Source: DATFJC01 sp035269445
GTDB taxonomy: Bacteria; Patescibacteriota; Patescibacteriia; UBA2591; UBA6264
Direction: 5' to 3'
Assembly: GCA_035269445.1 (NCBI GenBank)
Contig: DATFJC010000017.1
Location: 1-33,959 of the forward strand
Length of the DNA stretch: 33,959 nt
A program made the translations under genes and the position numbers. Below are positions 6,428-14,849 of this stretch, one piece after another (position 1 is the first letter of the stretch; the number at the start of each line of letters is the position of its first letter). The notes beneath the pieces were generated by a model that did no database searches, had not been told where the DNA came from, and saw nothing but the letters and a program-made list of their open reading frames with translations.

Positions 6428-6456
6428 TTGTTATAATATGTAGGTTATGTTATAAT
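6428..6456 (+). promoter_or_regulatory. promoter of the rpsO-led gene run
   Basis: TTGTTA (6428-6433), a 17-bp spacer and a perfect TATAAT (6451-6456) predict a start near 6463 and a 5' UTR of about 31 nt. A second TATAAT occurs at 6432-6437. The UTR is A-rich with no Shine-Dalgarno site. Confidence 0.65.
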
Positions 6457-6493
6457 TCTTTAAAGAAATTAAATAATAAAAATTAAAAAAATT

Positions 6494-6799
6494 ATGGCTA
6501 AAAAACTAAAAAAACAAGAAAAAAAGGAGGAAAAAGACAAAAAGGAAGAAAAACAAGAAAATGAAGAAACACAAGAAAAAAAGGACACTGGTTCTACCAA
6601 GGCCCAAATTTTGTCTTTAAATAAAGAAATTAAACAGCTTGCTAATCATTTGACAACAAATATTCATGATCATTCCTCACGCAGGGGTTTGATTAAGAAA
6701 ATTAATAAGCGCCGAAAGCTTTTAAAATATTTACGGGTTAAAAATCCTGAACTTTATGAGAAAATGCTTTCACAAATTAAGAAAAAAGGTAAAAAATAA
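6494..6799 (+). CDS. rpsO: 30S ribosomal protein uS15 with replaced N-terminus
   Basis: 101 aa against the usual ~89. Residues 31-101 are a clear S15 core: DTGS (31-34), the helix with NHLTTNIHDHSSRRGL (51-66), and the KRRKLLKYL segment that contacts 16S rRNA. The first ~30 residues are a Lys/Glu/Gln-only low-complexity stretch where normal S15 has helix 1 (a segment like TAERKAEIIKEY). S15 binds the central domain of 16S rRNA early in 30S assembly. The gene is in the classic rpsO-pnp neighbourhood, here separated by a NYN-domain gene. Confidence 0.93.
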   Translation: MAKKLKKQEKKEEKDKKEEKQENEETQEKKDTGSTKAQILSLNKEIKQLANHLTTNIHDHSSRRGLIKKINKRRKLLKYLRVKNPELYEKMLSQIKKKGKK

Positions 6800-6805
6800 A
6801 TTTAT

Positions 6806-7324
6806 ATGAAACTTAAAAATCAAAGAGTGGGGGTTTTTATAGATGTTCAAAACATGTATCATTCTGCAAATAACCTTTATCACTCCAATGTAAATTTTGG
6901 AGCTGTATTAACTGAAGCAGTTGGCAATAGGCAACTTATCAGGGCTATTGCATATGTGATACGATCTGACACGCCAGAAGAACAACATTTTTTTGACGTG
7001 ATTTCAAAACAAGGTTTTGAATTAAAAGTTAAAGACTTACAAATTTTCCCCGGAGGTATGAAAAAGGCTGATTGGGATGTTGGAATGGCAATTGATGCCA
7101 TAAAACTTGCCAATAGTCTAGATGTAGTAATTTTAGTAACCGGAGACGGAGATTTTATACCTGCGGTTTATTACTTAAGGGAAAACAAAGGTTGTAGGAT
7201 TGAACTTATGGGCTTTAAAAAAACTACTTCTTCCAAATTAATTAATGCTGTGGATGACTTTGTTAATCTTGGTAAAAAGAAAAAAAAGTTTTTAATTAAA
7301 AAAGGTAAAAATAACAAGAAATAA
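6806..7324 (+). CDS. NYN-domain (LabA/DUF88-type) putative ribonuclease
   Basis: 172 aa with a PIN-like NYN fold. The acidic site is recognisable: D13 and N16 in FIDVQN, D91 and D97 in KADWDVGMAIDAI, and D114/D116 in VTGDGDF. The C-terminus from about 157 is a Lys-rich tail likely to contact RNA. NYN proteins are metal-dependent endoribonucleases or RNA-binding relatives. Its position between rpsO (6 nt upstream) and pnp (27 nt downstream) suggests a role in RNA turnover coupled to PNPase (inference). Substrate unknown. Confidence 0.85.
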   Translation: MKLKNQRVGVFIDVQNMYHSANNLYHSNVNFGAVLTEAVGNRQLIRAIAYVIRSDTPEEQHFFDVISKQGFELKVKDLQIFPGGMKKADWDVGMAIDAIKLANSLDVVILVTGDGDFIPAVYYLRENKGCRIELMGFKKTTSSKLINAVDDFVNLGKKKKKFLIKKGKNNKK

Positions 7325-7351
7325 TAAATATTAAACAAAAAAAATTAAAAT

Positions 7352-9490
7352 ATGAAAACATTTAGTACAGAAACAGGTGGCAAAAAATTAACCGTAACGG
7401 TTGATAAAATTGCCCAAAACGCAAATGGTAATTGCATAATTCAATATGGAAATACTACAGTTTTGGCTACCGCAACAATGGGTGGTAAAAAAGACCTAGA
7501 TTATTTTCCTTTAATGGTTGATTTTGAAGAAAAGTATTATGCAGCCGGAAAAATAAAAGGCTCTAGATTTATTAAAAGAGAAACTAGACCTCCTAAAGAG
7601 GCTGTTCTTTCAGCTCGTCTTATTGATCGCGCTATAAGGCCTTTATTTGATGAAAATATGAGAAGAGAGGTCCAAGTTATACTTACACCTCTTTCAGTAG
7701 ATCAAAAAAATGATGCCGATGTTGTAGCCCTTTGGGGTGCTTCTATTGCATTAACAATATCAGACATTCCTTGGAATGGTCCCATTGCTGGAGCTAGAGT
7801 AGGAAGATTATTTTCTAAAGAAAAAAATAAAAAGGAATGGGTTATAAATCCAACCTATAAGCAAAGAGAAGAAAGTGATCTTGATATCTTGGTTTGTAGT
7901 AGAAATGATCGTCTTATAATGACAGAAGGGGATGCAGAAAAAATCCCTGGAAATGAGGTTGTTGAATCTATTAAGTTTGGAATGGAATATTCTAAAGAAA
8001 TTAGAACATTTATTGAGAAAATACAAAAAAAGATTGGCAAGGATAAAATTGACTTTACCAAAGATAAAAGTGATGATAAAAAATCTATAACAAGCGAAGA
8101 ATTAAAGGAAATAACTAAAAACTTTGTTCAAGAAAAAGCTTCAGAATATCTTTTTGATCATCCCTTAAAAACAAAAGCAGAAAGAAGCGAAGCTTCTCAA
8201 AAAATCAAACAAGACTTAGAAGATAAGTTAATTGAAGATAATATTGGTAGAGATAAAAGAGAAAAAGCACTTGGTTATGTTTATGAATTGGTTTGCAAAG
8301 AAGTTTCTAAAGCAATATTAGACAAAGATCAACGTATTGATGGTAGAGACTTGGATGAGGTTAGATCATTAACGTCTGAAGTAAAAATTATTCCCGAGGT
8401 TCATGGTTCTGGTCTTTTTTCTAGAGGAGAAACTCAAGTCCTTTCCATTGTTACCTTAGGGGGCACAGATGAAAAAAAGTATCTTGATACTATGGAAAAA
8501 TCTGGTAAAATACGATTTTTACATCATTATAATTTTCCGCCTTATTCAGTAGGAGAAACAGGATTTTTACGTTCAGCTTCTAGAAGGGAAATAGGCCACG
8601 GTGCTTTAGTAGAAAGGGGAATTGAGCCAGTGTTACCTAAAACTGAAGAATTTCCTCATACTATAAGAATTGTATCCGAAGTAATGTCATCAAATGGCTC
8701 AAGCTCAATGGCCTCAGCTTGTGCTTCAATTTTAGCTGCCATGGATGCTGGAATTCCTATTTCAGAGCCAGTAGCTGGTATTGCTATGGGTATTGCTTCT
8801 GAAGAAAGTAAAAATGGAGATGGTTTTAAAAGATATAAATTAATTACTGATATGCAGGACTTAGAAGATGGTCCTGGTGGCATGGATTTTAAGATCATTG
8901 GTACTTTAGATAAAGTAACTGCTGTACAATTAGATACAAAAACCATGGGACTTCCATTTGAGGTAGTAGAAAAGACTTTTGTTGCTTCTCAAAAAGCTCG
9001 AGCTAAAATCTTAAAAGATATGAAAAGTGTTATTTCAGAGCCAAGAAAAGAATTAGCTCCCAATGCCCCAAAAATTACAGTTTTTGAAATTTCACCTAAA
9101 AAAATAGGTGAAGTTATTGGTCCTGGTGGTAAGGTTATAAATAGTATTATTGATGAATTTGGAGTAGAAATTAATATTAATGATGACGGAACGGTTTATA
9201 TTAGTTCTTCTGATAAAGAGGCCCTAAAAAAAGCTGAGAAAAGAGTTAAAAGCATTGTAAGAGAAGTAGAAATTGGGGATAAGTTTAAGGGCAAGGTTGT
9301 AGGTATTACTGACTTTGGTGCTTTTGTAGAACTGACTCCTAGTAAAGATGGCTTAGTTCATATTAGTGAAATGGCCAAGGGTCATGTTAAGCATCCCAGC
9401 GATGTGGTTAAAGAAGGTGATTTAGTTGCAGTTAAGGTTATTAAAAAGGATAAAGGAAAGGTAGGGCTTACAATGATTAATAAAAAATAG
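7352..9490 (+). CDS. pnp: polyribonucleotide nucleotidyltransferase (PNPase)
   Basis: 712 aa, the usual length. Phosphorolytic 3'-5' exoribonuclease that works as a homotrimer. It has two RNase PH-like domains separated by an alpha-helical linker, a KH domain (IGEVIGPGG near 585-593) and a C-terminal S1 domain (from about 642). Catalytic residues equivalent to E. coli D486, D492 and K494 are present as D506, D512 and K514 in LEDGPGGMDFK. The Asp that usually precedes Met in GDMDFK is Gly here. It is probably the main RNA decay enzyme, downstream of rpsO and the NYN protein. Confidence 0.97.
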   Translation: MKTFSTETGGKKLTVTVDKIAQNANGNCIIQYGNTTVLATATMGGKKDLDYFPLMVDFEEKYYAAGKIKGSRFIKRETRPPKEAVLSARLIDRAIRPLFDENMRREVQVILTPLSVDQKNDADVVALWGASIALTISDIPWNGPIAGARVGRLFSKEKNKKEWVINPTYKQREESDLDILVCSRNDRLIMTEGDAEKIPGNEVVESIKFGMEYSKEIRTFIEKIQKKIGKDKIDFTKDKSDDKKSITSEELKEITKNFVQEKASEYLFDHPLKTKAERSEASQKIKQDLEDKLIEDNIGRDKREKALGYVYELVCKEVSKAILDKDQRIDGRDLDEVRSLTSEVKIIPEVHGSGLFSRGETQVLSIVTLGGTDEKKYLDTMEKSGKIRFLHHYNFPPYSVGETGFLRSASRREIGHGALVERGIEPVLPKTEEFPHTIRIVSEVMSSNGSSSMASACASILAAMDAGIPISEPVAGIAMGIASEESKNGDGFKRYKLITDMQDLEDGPGGMDFKIIGTLDKVTAVQLDTKTMGLPFEVVEKTFVASQKARAKILKDMKSVISEPRKELAPNAPKITVFEISPKKIGEVIGPGGKVINSIIDEFGVEININDDGTVYISSSDKEALKKAEKRVKSIVREVEIGDKFKGKVVGITDFGAFVELTPSKDGLVHISEMAKGHVKHPSDVVKEGDLVAVKVIKKDKGKVGLTMINKK

Positions 9491-9525
9491 TTAGGAATAT
9501 ATAATTAAGTATTAACTTATTTATT

Positions 9526-10602
9526 ATGAAGCTTGGTAATCTTTTTTCTATATTTAAAAGAAAAAAAGATAAAAAGTATTATAAACCAGACCAAGAAAAT
9601 GTCTTGGTAACTGGAGGGGCTGGTTTTATAGGCTCGCATCTTTGTCAAAGATTATTACAAGATGGCAAAAAAGTTATTTGCATGGATTCTTTGGAGGGGG
9701 GAAGAGATGTTAGAAATATAAAAACACTTTTACAAAAACCAAACTTTAAGTTTATTAAGCAAGATATTACTAAAAAGTTTGATTTTAGTGATTTTCCAGA
9801 ATTAAAAGACTTAAAACTGGATATATATGGGATTCAAAAAGTTTATCATTTAGCTTTGCCTACTTCTGTAAAAAACTTTGATGATTTAAAATTACAAACT
9901 CTTTATACTAACTCCTTAGGTACTATTAATATGCTTGAATTGGCTAAGCATTATGGCGCTAAATTTCTTTTAGCGTCATCTTTTGTAATTTATGGGCCCA
10001 GAGCAGAGCATCCCTTTAAAGAATCAGACCCTGGCAGTGTTAATACTGTAGCTAATCAGTCTTGCTTTGATGAAGGTAAAAGATTTGCTGAAACTGCTGT
10101 GGCAACCTACAAACAACAGTTTAGGGATTTGGATGCTAAAATAGCTAGAATTTTTAGAACCTATGGTCCTAAGCAACCTTTGTTTGATGGTCAAATGATT
10201 CCTGATTTTGGAATTCAGGCCTTAACAAATAAACCCTTAATAATTTATGGTGACAAGAATTTCTCTACTTCTATTTGTTATATTAGCGATGTTATTGACG
10301 GGATAGTTAAGTTAATGCGATCAGAAGAACCTGGTCCAGTTAATATAGGCAGTGATAAGGTATATAATTTAGCTGCTTTAGCAAAAAAAATTATAGAAAT
10401 GACAGGATCTAAGTCTAGCATTGAATTTAGAGAGCCTTTGCCCTTTATGAGGCCACTAGGTATACCAGATATTAATTTAGCTAAAGAGACTCTAGACTGG
10501 TTTCCAATAACGGATTTAGAAAAGGGGCTAACAAGCTTAATAGAATATTTAAAAGCCCATCGAACTCTTTTGGATCCTATGACAAATCAATACGACGAAT
10601 AA
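9526..10602 (+). CDS. extended SDR, UDP-glucuronate decarboxylase-like, catalytic Tyr replaced
   Basis: 358 aa. A basic N-terminal extension (1-24) precedes a Rossmann domain with TGGAGFIG (29-36). Overall it resembles UDP-xylose synthase: YHLALPTS, SCxDEGKR and ARIFxTYGP are all in order. In that family the active site is YxxxK within SCYDEGKR, plus a Glu in STSEVYG. Here the Tyr is Phe (F181, codon TTT at 10066-10068), K185 is kept, and the Ser-Glu pair is Phe-Val in ASSFVIYGP. NAD and nucleotide-sugar binding look intact while proton-transfer chemistry should be lost or changed. It sits 12 nt before a GT2 gene, pointing to glycan synthesis. A non-catalytic sugar-nucleotide sensor is one possibility. 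Confidence 0.85.
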   Translation: MKLGNLFSIFKRKKDKKYYKPDQENVLVTGGAGFIGSHLCQRLLQDGKKVICMDSLEGGRDVRNIKTLLQKPNFKFIKQDITKKFDFSDFPELKDLKLDIYGIQKVYHLALPTSVKNFDDLKLQTLYTNSLGTINMLELAKHYGAKFLLASSFVIYGPRAEHPFKESDPGSVNTVANQSCFDEGKRFAETAVATYKQQFRDLDAKIARIFRTYGPKQPLFDGQMIPDFGIQALTNKPLIIYGDKNFSTSICYISDVIDGIVKLMRSEEPGPVNIGSDKVYNLAALAKKIIEMTGSKSSIEFREPLPFMRPLGIPDINLAKETLDWFPITDLEKGLTSLIEYLKAHRTLLDPMTNQYDE

Positions 10603-10614
10603 ATAAACTTTGAT

Positions 10615-11289
10615 ATGAAGACTATAATTTTAATACCAGCCTTTAATGAAGAAAAAACAATTCAAAAGGTTATAAACAGGTGTCAGCCCTTTGCTGATGA
10701 GATAGTTGTTATAGATGATGGCTCCAAAGATAAAACCTCCTTAATAGCTAAAAAAAATGGGGCTAAGGTTTTTAAACACGAGGTAAATTTGGGCTTAGGC
10801 GCCGCTCTTATAACAGGTTTTGAAGCGGCTCTTAAAATAGGGGCTGATATTGTTGTAACTTTAGATGCTGATGGTCAGCATAATCCTGAAGAGGTTCCTA
10901 AATTGGTTCAAGAAATTAAAAACGGAGCTCAATTTGTGGTTGGGTCAAGAATGAAACATAAGTCAAAAAAAATGCCAGCCTTGCGATATTTTTATAATCT
11001 TGGAGCCAATTTAATAACTTATCTTTTATATGGAGTTTGGTCTTCAGATAGTCAATCTGGATTACGGGCCTTTTCTAAAGATGCTCTTTGTAAAATTAAT
11101 TTAAATAGTCAAGAAATGGAGGTTTCCTCAGAATTTTTTAAAGAGGTAAAAAAACATAACTTAGTATTTAAAGAAGTAACTATTGAGCCCATTTACACTA
11201 AATACTCTCTTTCTAAGGGAAAAACTAGTCAGGGCTTTGTAACAGGATTAAAAACATTAGCTCGATTAATTTTAAATAAAATTATATGA
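10615..11289 (+). CDS. family 2 glycosyltransferase, dolichyl-phosphate-mannose synthase-like
   Basis: 224 aa, a single GT-A domain with no added membrane helices. Motifs are IPAFNEEKTI (7-16), VIDDGS (32-37), the NLGLGAAL nucleotide-sugar segment (58-65), and DXD in LDADGQHNPEE (83-93), followed by VGSRM. Family role: transfer of a sugar from a nucleotide donor to a polyprenyl phosphate or glycan at the inner face of the membrane. Its stop overlaps the start of the DUF2304 gene (ATGA, 4 nt), a pairing often seen, which suggests the two work as an enzyme and its membrane partner. Confidence 0.9.
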   Translation: MKTIILIPAFNEEKTIQKVINRCQPFADEIVVIDDGSKDKTSLIAKKNGAKVFKHEVNLGLGAALITGFEAALKIGADIVVTLDADGQHNPEEVPKLVQEIKNGAQFVVGSRMKHKSKKMPALRYFYNLGANLITYLLYGVWSSDSQSGLRAFSKDALCKINLNSQEMEVSSEFFKEVKKHNLVFKEVTIEPIYTKYSLSKGKTSQGFVTGLKTLARLILNKII

Positions 11290-11621
11290 TCTTATTTCAA
11301 GCACTTTTAATATTTTTTATATTAGTTATTATTAGTCGCCTAATTTTACGTCTTAAGCATCAGGAAATTAGATTAATCTATTTCTTTAAATGGCTTTTAT
11401 TTTGGCTAATAGTTATTGGGGTAATTATTTTCCCGGAAATTATTAATTTTTTAGCTCGTAATTTAGGGATAGGAAGGGGAGTAGATGTTGCTATTTATTT
11501 TGCCCTTCTTCTTTTATTTTATTTTATATTTTATTTAACTGTACATATAAGATCTTTAGAAAGTAAAGTTACTAAATTAGCACGAAAAATTGCTTTAAAC
11601 AAAAAAGACGATGAGTCTTAA
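11286..11621 (+). CDS. DUF2304-type small membrane protein
   Basis: 111 aa with three predicted transmembrane helices (about 3-20, 32-50 and 69-92) and a short basic cytoplasmic coiled tail with HIRSLESKVTKLAR, the usual end of DUF2304 proteins. Function unproven. Overlap by 4 nt with the GT2 gene and by 11 nt with lepB indicates translational coupling. It probably anchors or assists the glycosyltransferase. Confidence 0.8.
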   Translation: MILFQALLIFFILVIISRLILRLKHQEIRLIYFFKWLLFWLIVIGVIIFPEIINFLARNLGIGRGVDVAIYFALLLLFYFIFYLTVHIRSLESKVTKLARKIALNKKDDES

Positions 11622-12243
11622 TTTTCTTAAAAAAAATAAACAAATTAATATAGCTGAAAAGCTTAATCTTAAAAAAGGCAAAAAAAGTATGCCTCCTTTT
11701 TTGCTTTTTATTCTTGATATTATAAAATTAATTATAATAGCTTTTTTAATAGTTTGGCCTATACATAAATTTATCTTTCAACCCTTTTATGTAGTTGGAG
11801 CCTCAATGGAACCGAGTTTTTATAATAAGGATTATTTAATTATTGATAAACTTTCTTATAACATAGGAAAGCCAGGAAGAGGAGATGTGGCTATATTTAT
11901 ATCTCCTAAAAATTCTAATAATTTTTTAATTAAACGAGTGATTGGTTTGCCTGGAGAAAGGGTTGTTATAGAAAATAATAAAATAGAAGTTTTTAATAAT
12001 AAATATCCTGAGGGTAAAGTTTTAAGTGAGTCGTATTTAAATGCTGGCGATAAAACTCGAGGCAGTGTTGATGTAAGATTAAAACCAGGAGAATATTATT
12101 TATTAGGAGATAATCGTAATATGAGTTTAGATTCTAGGATTTTTGGCCCAGTAAAAGAAAAAAATATTATAGGCCGGGCTTGGGTTAGGGGATGGCCCTT
12201 AAAAGAGGCTGGTTTTATAAAAGAAACTGAAAATTTAAATTAA
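11611..12243 (+). CDS. lepB: signal peptidase I
   Basis: 210 aa. A single N-terminal membrane anchor (about 32-50) is followed by the extracytoplasmic catalytic domain. The Ser-Lys dyad is visible: S65 in GASMEPSF and K108 in IKRVIGLPGE. The conserved GDNRNMSLDSR box lies near 167-177. It cleaves signal peptides from exported proteins such as the 3775 product. Its start overlaps the DUF2304 gene. The ~30-residue Lys-rich cytoplasmic N-terminus is longer than in minimal forms. Confidence 0.96.
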   Translation: MSLNFLKKNKQINIAEKLNLKKGKKSMPPFLLFILDIIKLIIIAFLIVWPIHKFIFQPFYVVGASMEPSFYNKDYLIIDKLSYNIGKPGRGDVAIFISPKNSNNFLIKRVIGLPGERVVIENNKIEVFNNKYPEGKVLSESYLNAGDKTRGSVDVRLKPGEYYLLGDNRNMSLDSRIFGPVKEKNIIGRAWVRGWPLKEAGFIKETENLN

Positions 12244-12261
12244 GTTTAATTTTTGAAATAT

Positions 12262-13602
12262 ATGGCTAAAAAAAAGACAAAAAAAACTAAAACTAAATCT
12301 AGTAAAAAGGCAACAAAAAAGAAAAAGATTGTAAAAGAAAAAAGTAAAAGAGGTAGGCCACCTAAAAAAGAAGAAGATCAGCCCAAACCTAAGATAAAGA
12401 AGTTATCTGGTTGTCATGATATTTTTGGAGAAGATAATGAATATTGGCATTATTTTCTTAAAAAAATATTTGGCTTAGTAGAGGATTATGGTTTTGAAAG
12501 AATTAGGACCCCTATAGTTGAAAATAAGACTCTTTTTTCTCGTTGTCTTGATTGTAATGTAGTTTCTGTTGGTAAGGGAAAGGCTTTAAGGCCTGATATT
12601 ACCTTGGGTATAGCTCGAAGTTATTTAAGCCAAGAAATACAGGAAACAAAAAAGTTTTATTATCTAGGCCCGGCATTTAATTTCAGCAATACCAAAGATT
12701 TAAATGAATTTTATGAGGTGGGTTTAGAGGTTATCGGCTCAGATCAACCAATAATAGATGCTGAGCTAATATCATTAGCTTATAATATATTTGATAGTTT
12801 AAAATTTGATGTTTGCATTCAGATTAGTAATTTAGGATGTCGTAGGGGCAGGCGTAGATATATGAAAAAATTAAAAGCTTATTTTGAGCCTAAAAAGCGT
12901 TGGCTTTGCAAAACGTGTAAAAAGGATCTTGCTACCAATCCCTTGAATTTGTTTCATTGTGAGCATGAAGATTGCCAAGAAATAGTTAAAGATGCGCCTC
13001 AACTAGTAGATAATTTATGTGATGATTGTAAAAAGCATTTTATAGGAGTTTTAGAGGCCCTAGATGAGATAGATGTAAGTTATAGAGTAGATCCCTTATT
13101 GGTTGAAGGAGCTAATTACAATATGCAAACAGTTTTTGAGTTTTGTTTAAATAATGATGAAGGTGAAAAAATAGTATTGGGTAGAGGGGGAAGACACAAT
13201 AATTTATTAGAAGACTTAGGTTCTGAAGAAGAAGTACCAGCAACAGGCTGGAGTATTAATATTGGTAGTTTGGTTAAGTATGCTAAAAAATATCATATAA
13301 GAACCTATGGACCTCGTTCTCCTAAAATATTTTTAGCTCAAGTTGGGCAAAAGGCTGCTCAAAGAGCTTTAAGTTTATTTAAAGAACTAAGAGAAAAGGG
13401 TAATTTACCAGCTAAAAATTTTGCTAAAAGAGGCTTAAAAGAACAATTACAAGAAGCCAAAAAAATAGGGGTTGATTTAACTTTAATATTGGGAGAAAAG
13501 GAAACTAAAGATGAAACAATTATTATAAGGAATATGGAAACGGGTAACCAAGAAACAGTAGATCAAGCTAAATTAATGAAAGAATTAGATAAGAAACTAT
13601 GA
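12262..13602 (+). CDS. HisRS-like protein lacking catalytic arginines, AT-hook-like tail
   Basis: 446 aa from the ATG (an in-frame TTG lies 9 nt upstream). Residues 1-47 are Lys-rich with an AT-hook-like KRGRPPKK (29-36). Residues 48-345 align with the class II HisRS core, and about 353-446 with the HisRS anticodon-binding domain, which HisZ lacks. Key residues are changed. Motif 2 FRxE is FNFS (N140). The histidine-binding RGLDYY is EGANYN (282-287). GGRYD is GGRHN (309-313). Motif 3 LER is IGS (334-336). The LRPDIT box resembles HisZ. Six Cys (216, 219, 233, 238, 253, 256) may bind zinc. It is probably not an active tRNA ligase. The final codons overlap the next gene by 4 nt. Confidence 0.8.
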   Translation: MAKKKTKKTKTKSSKKATKKKKIVKEKSKRGRPPKKEEDQPKPKIKKLSGCHDIFGEDNEYWHYFLKKIFGLVEDYGFERIRTPIVENKTLFSRCLDCNVVSVGKGKALRPDITLGIARSYLSQEIQETKKFYYLGPAFNFSNTKDLNEFYEVGLEVIGSDQPIIDAELISLAYNIFDSLKFDVCIQISNLGCRRGRRRYMKKLKAYFEPKKRWLCKTCKKDLATNPLNLFHCEHEDCQEIVKDAPQLVDNLCDDCKKHFIGVLEALDEIDVSYRVDPLLVEGANYNMQTVFEFCLNNDEGEKIVLGRGGRHNNLLEDLGSEEEVPATGWSINIGSLVKYAKKYHIRTYGPRSPKIFLAQVGQKAAQRALSLFKELREKGNLPAKNFAKRGLKEQLQEAKKIGVDLTLILGEKETKDETIIIRNMETGNQETVDQAKLMKELDKKL

Positions 13603-14843
13603 AGGTAGCTTTTAAGACTTTTGGTTGTAAATTAAATCAAGCAGAAACTAATAAATTTAAAATAGATTTTCTAAAAAACGGCGTTTCTGTTGTAGATTTA
13701 AAAGAAAAGCCTGATCTTTATATTATTAATGCTTGTAGTGTTACCAAAAGAGCGGAAAGGAAATTACGACAAGAAATATATAATATAGGTCGTAATTATA
13801 AGGGAGTTTATTTAATAGTAACTGGATGTTTTACTAGTAACTTAAAAAATAATAAAAAGTTAAAATCTTTGGTTGATAAATGGTTTCCAAACACTATAAA
13901 AGATGATTTAGTAAAAAGAGTTTTAAATATTTTTCACATTAAAAAGAAAGATTCTTTGCTAACTGACCCTCCCTTAAAAGCAGAAAAGAATCGGGCCATG
14001 GTCAAAATACAAGATGGCTGTAACAATTTTTGTTCATATTGTATAATACCTTATCTTAGACACGAGATTATTAGCAAAGACCCTAAAAAAATTGTTAGGG
14101 AAATAAATGCTTTAGTAGAAAAAGGCTTTAAAGAAGTTAATTTAGTGGGAGTTAATATTAGTCTTTATAGTTTTAAAAATAAAAATTTATTAAGTTTATT
14201 AAAATATATTGTTAAAAATACCAATATTTCAAGAATCAGAATATCTTCGCTTTGGCCCACTTTTTTAAATAATGAATTTATAAATTTTATAGCCAAAGAA
14301 AAGCGTATTTGTCCTTATATCCATTTGTCAATTCAATCAGGTTGTGATAAACTATTAAAGTTAATGAAGAGGGAATATACTTTAAAAGAGGTTAAAAAAG
14401 TAATTAAGCGATTAAAAAATAATCAAATTAGTATTGGGACTGATATTATTGTGGGATTTCCCGGAGAAACAAAATCTGATTTTTATCAAACTTATGATTT
14501 TGTAAAATGGGCTGGCTTTATTAATTTACATGTTTTTAAATATTCTCCTCGACCAAACACTAAGGCAATCCAGCTAAAAAACAAAGTTTCTCCTTTTAAT
14601 AAAAAGAAAAGATCTAAGGAGCTGAGAAAATTAGGACAAGAAATTGCTGAAAATGAAATAAAAAAGTATATTAAAAATAAAGGAAAAGCTAATATTTTGT
14701 TTGAAGAACGTTCTGGGGAGTATTGGCTTGGAAAAACAAAAAACTATATAAATGTTTTTTTAAAAACTAAAAAAAATCTTTATAATAAAATTATAAAAGT
14801 TAATTTAATTAAGTCATTTAAAAACGGTATTCTTGTTAAATAA
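13599..14843 (+). CDS. MtaB-like tRNA methylthiotransferase
   Basis: 414 aa, radical SAM methylthiotransferase. The N-terminal domain has the three cluster Cys (C10 in TFGCKLNQAE, C46 in NACSVTKRAERK, C77 in VTGCF). The radical SAM cluster is C141, C145 and C148 in GCNNFCSYC. The NAC-xVT-xxAxRKxRQ pattern fits MtaB, which converts t6A to ms2t6A at tRNA position 37, better than MiaB or RimO. A short C-terminal TRAM-like region follows (about 350-414). It overlaps the HisRS-like gene by ATGA, so the two are translationally coupled. A true miaB is present at 30103, which supports a different substrate here. Confidence 0.85.
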   Translation: MKVAFKTFGCKLNQAETNKFKIDFLKNGVSVVDLKEKPDLYIINACSVTKRAERKLRQEIYNIGRNYKGVYLIVTGCFTSNLKNNKKLKSLVDKWFPNTIKDDLVKRVLNIFHIKKKDSLLTDPPLKAEKNRAMVKIQDGCNNFCSYCIIPYLRHEIISKDPKKIVREINALVEKGFKEVNLVGVNISLYSFKNKNLLSLLKYIVKNTNISRIRISSLWPTFLNNEFINFIAKEKRICPYIHLSIQSGCDKLLKLMKREYTLKEVKKVIKRLKNNQISIGTDIIVGFPGETKSDFYQTYDFVKWAGFINLHVFKYSPRPNTKAIQLKNKVSPFNKKKRSKELRKLGQEIAENEIKKYIKNKGKANILFEERSGEYWLGKTKNYINVFLKTKKNLYNKIIKVNLIKSFKNGILVK

Positions 14844-14849
14844 AAATTT

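Noticed and set aside
12253..12261. TTG start for the HisRS-like gene
   Set aside because: The ATG at 12262 gives a natural MAKKK start with the usual A/T context; the TTG adds three residues without support.
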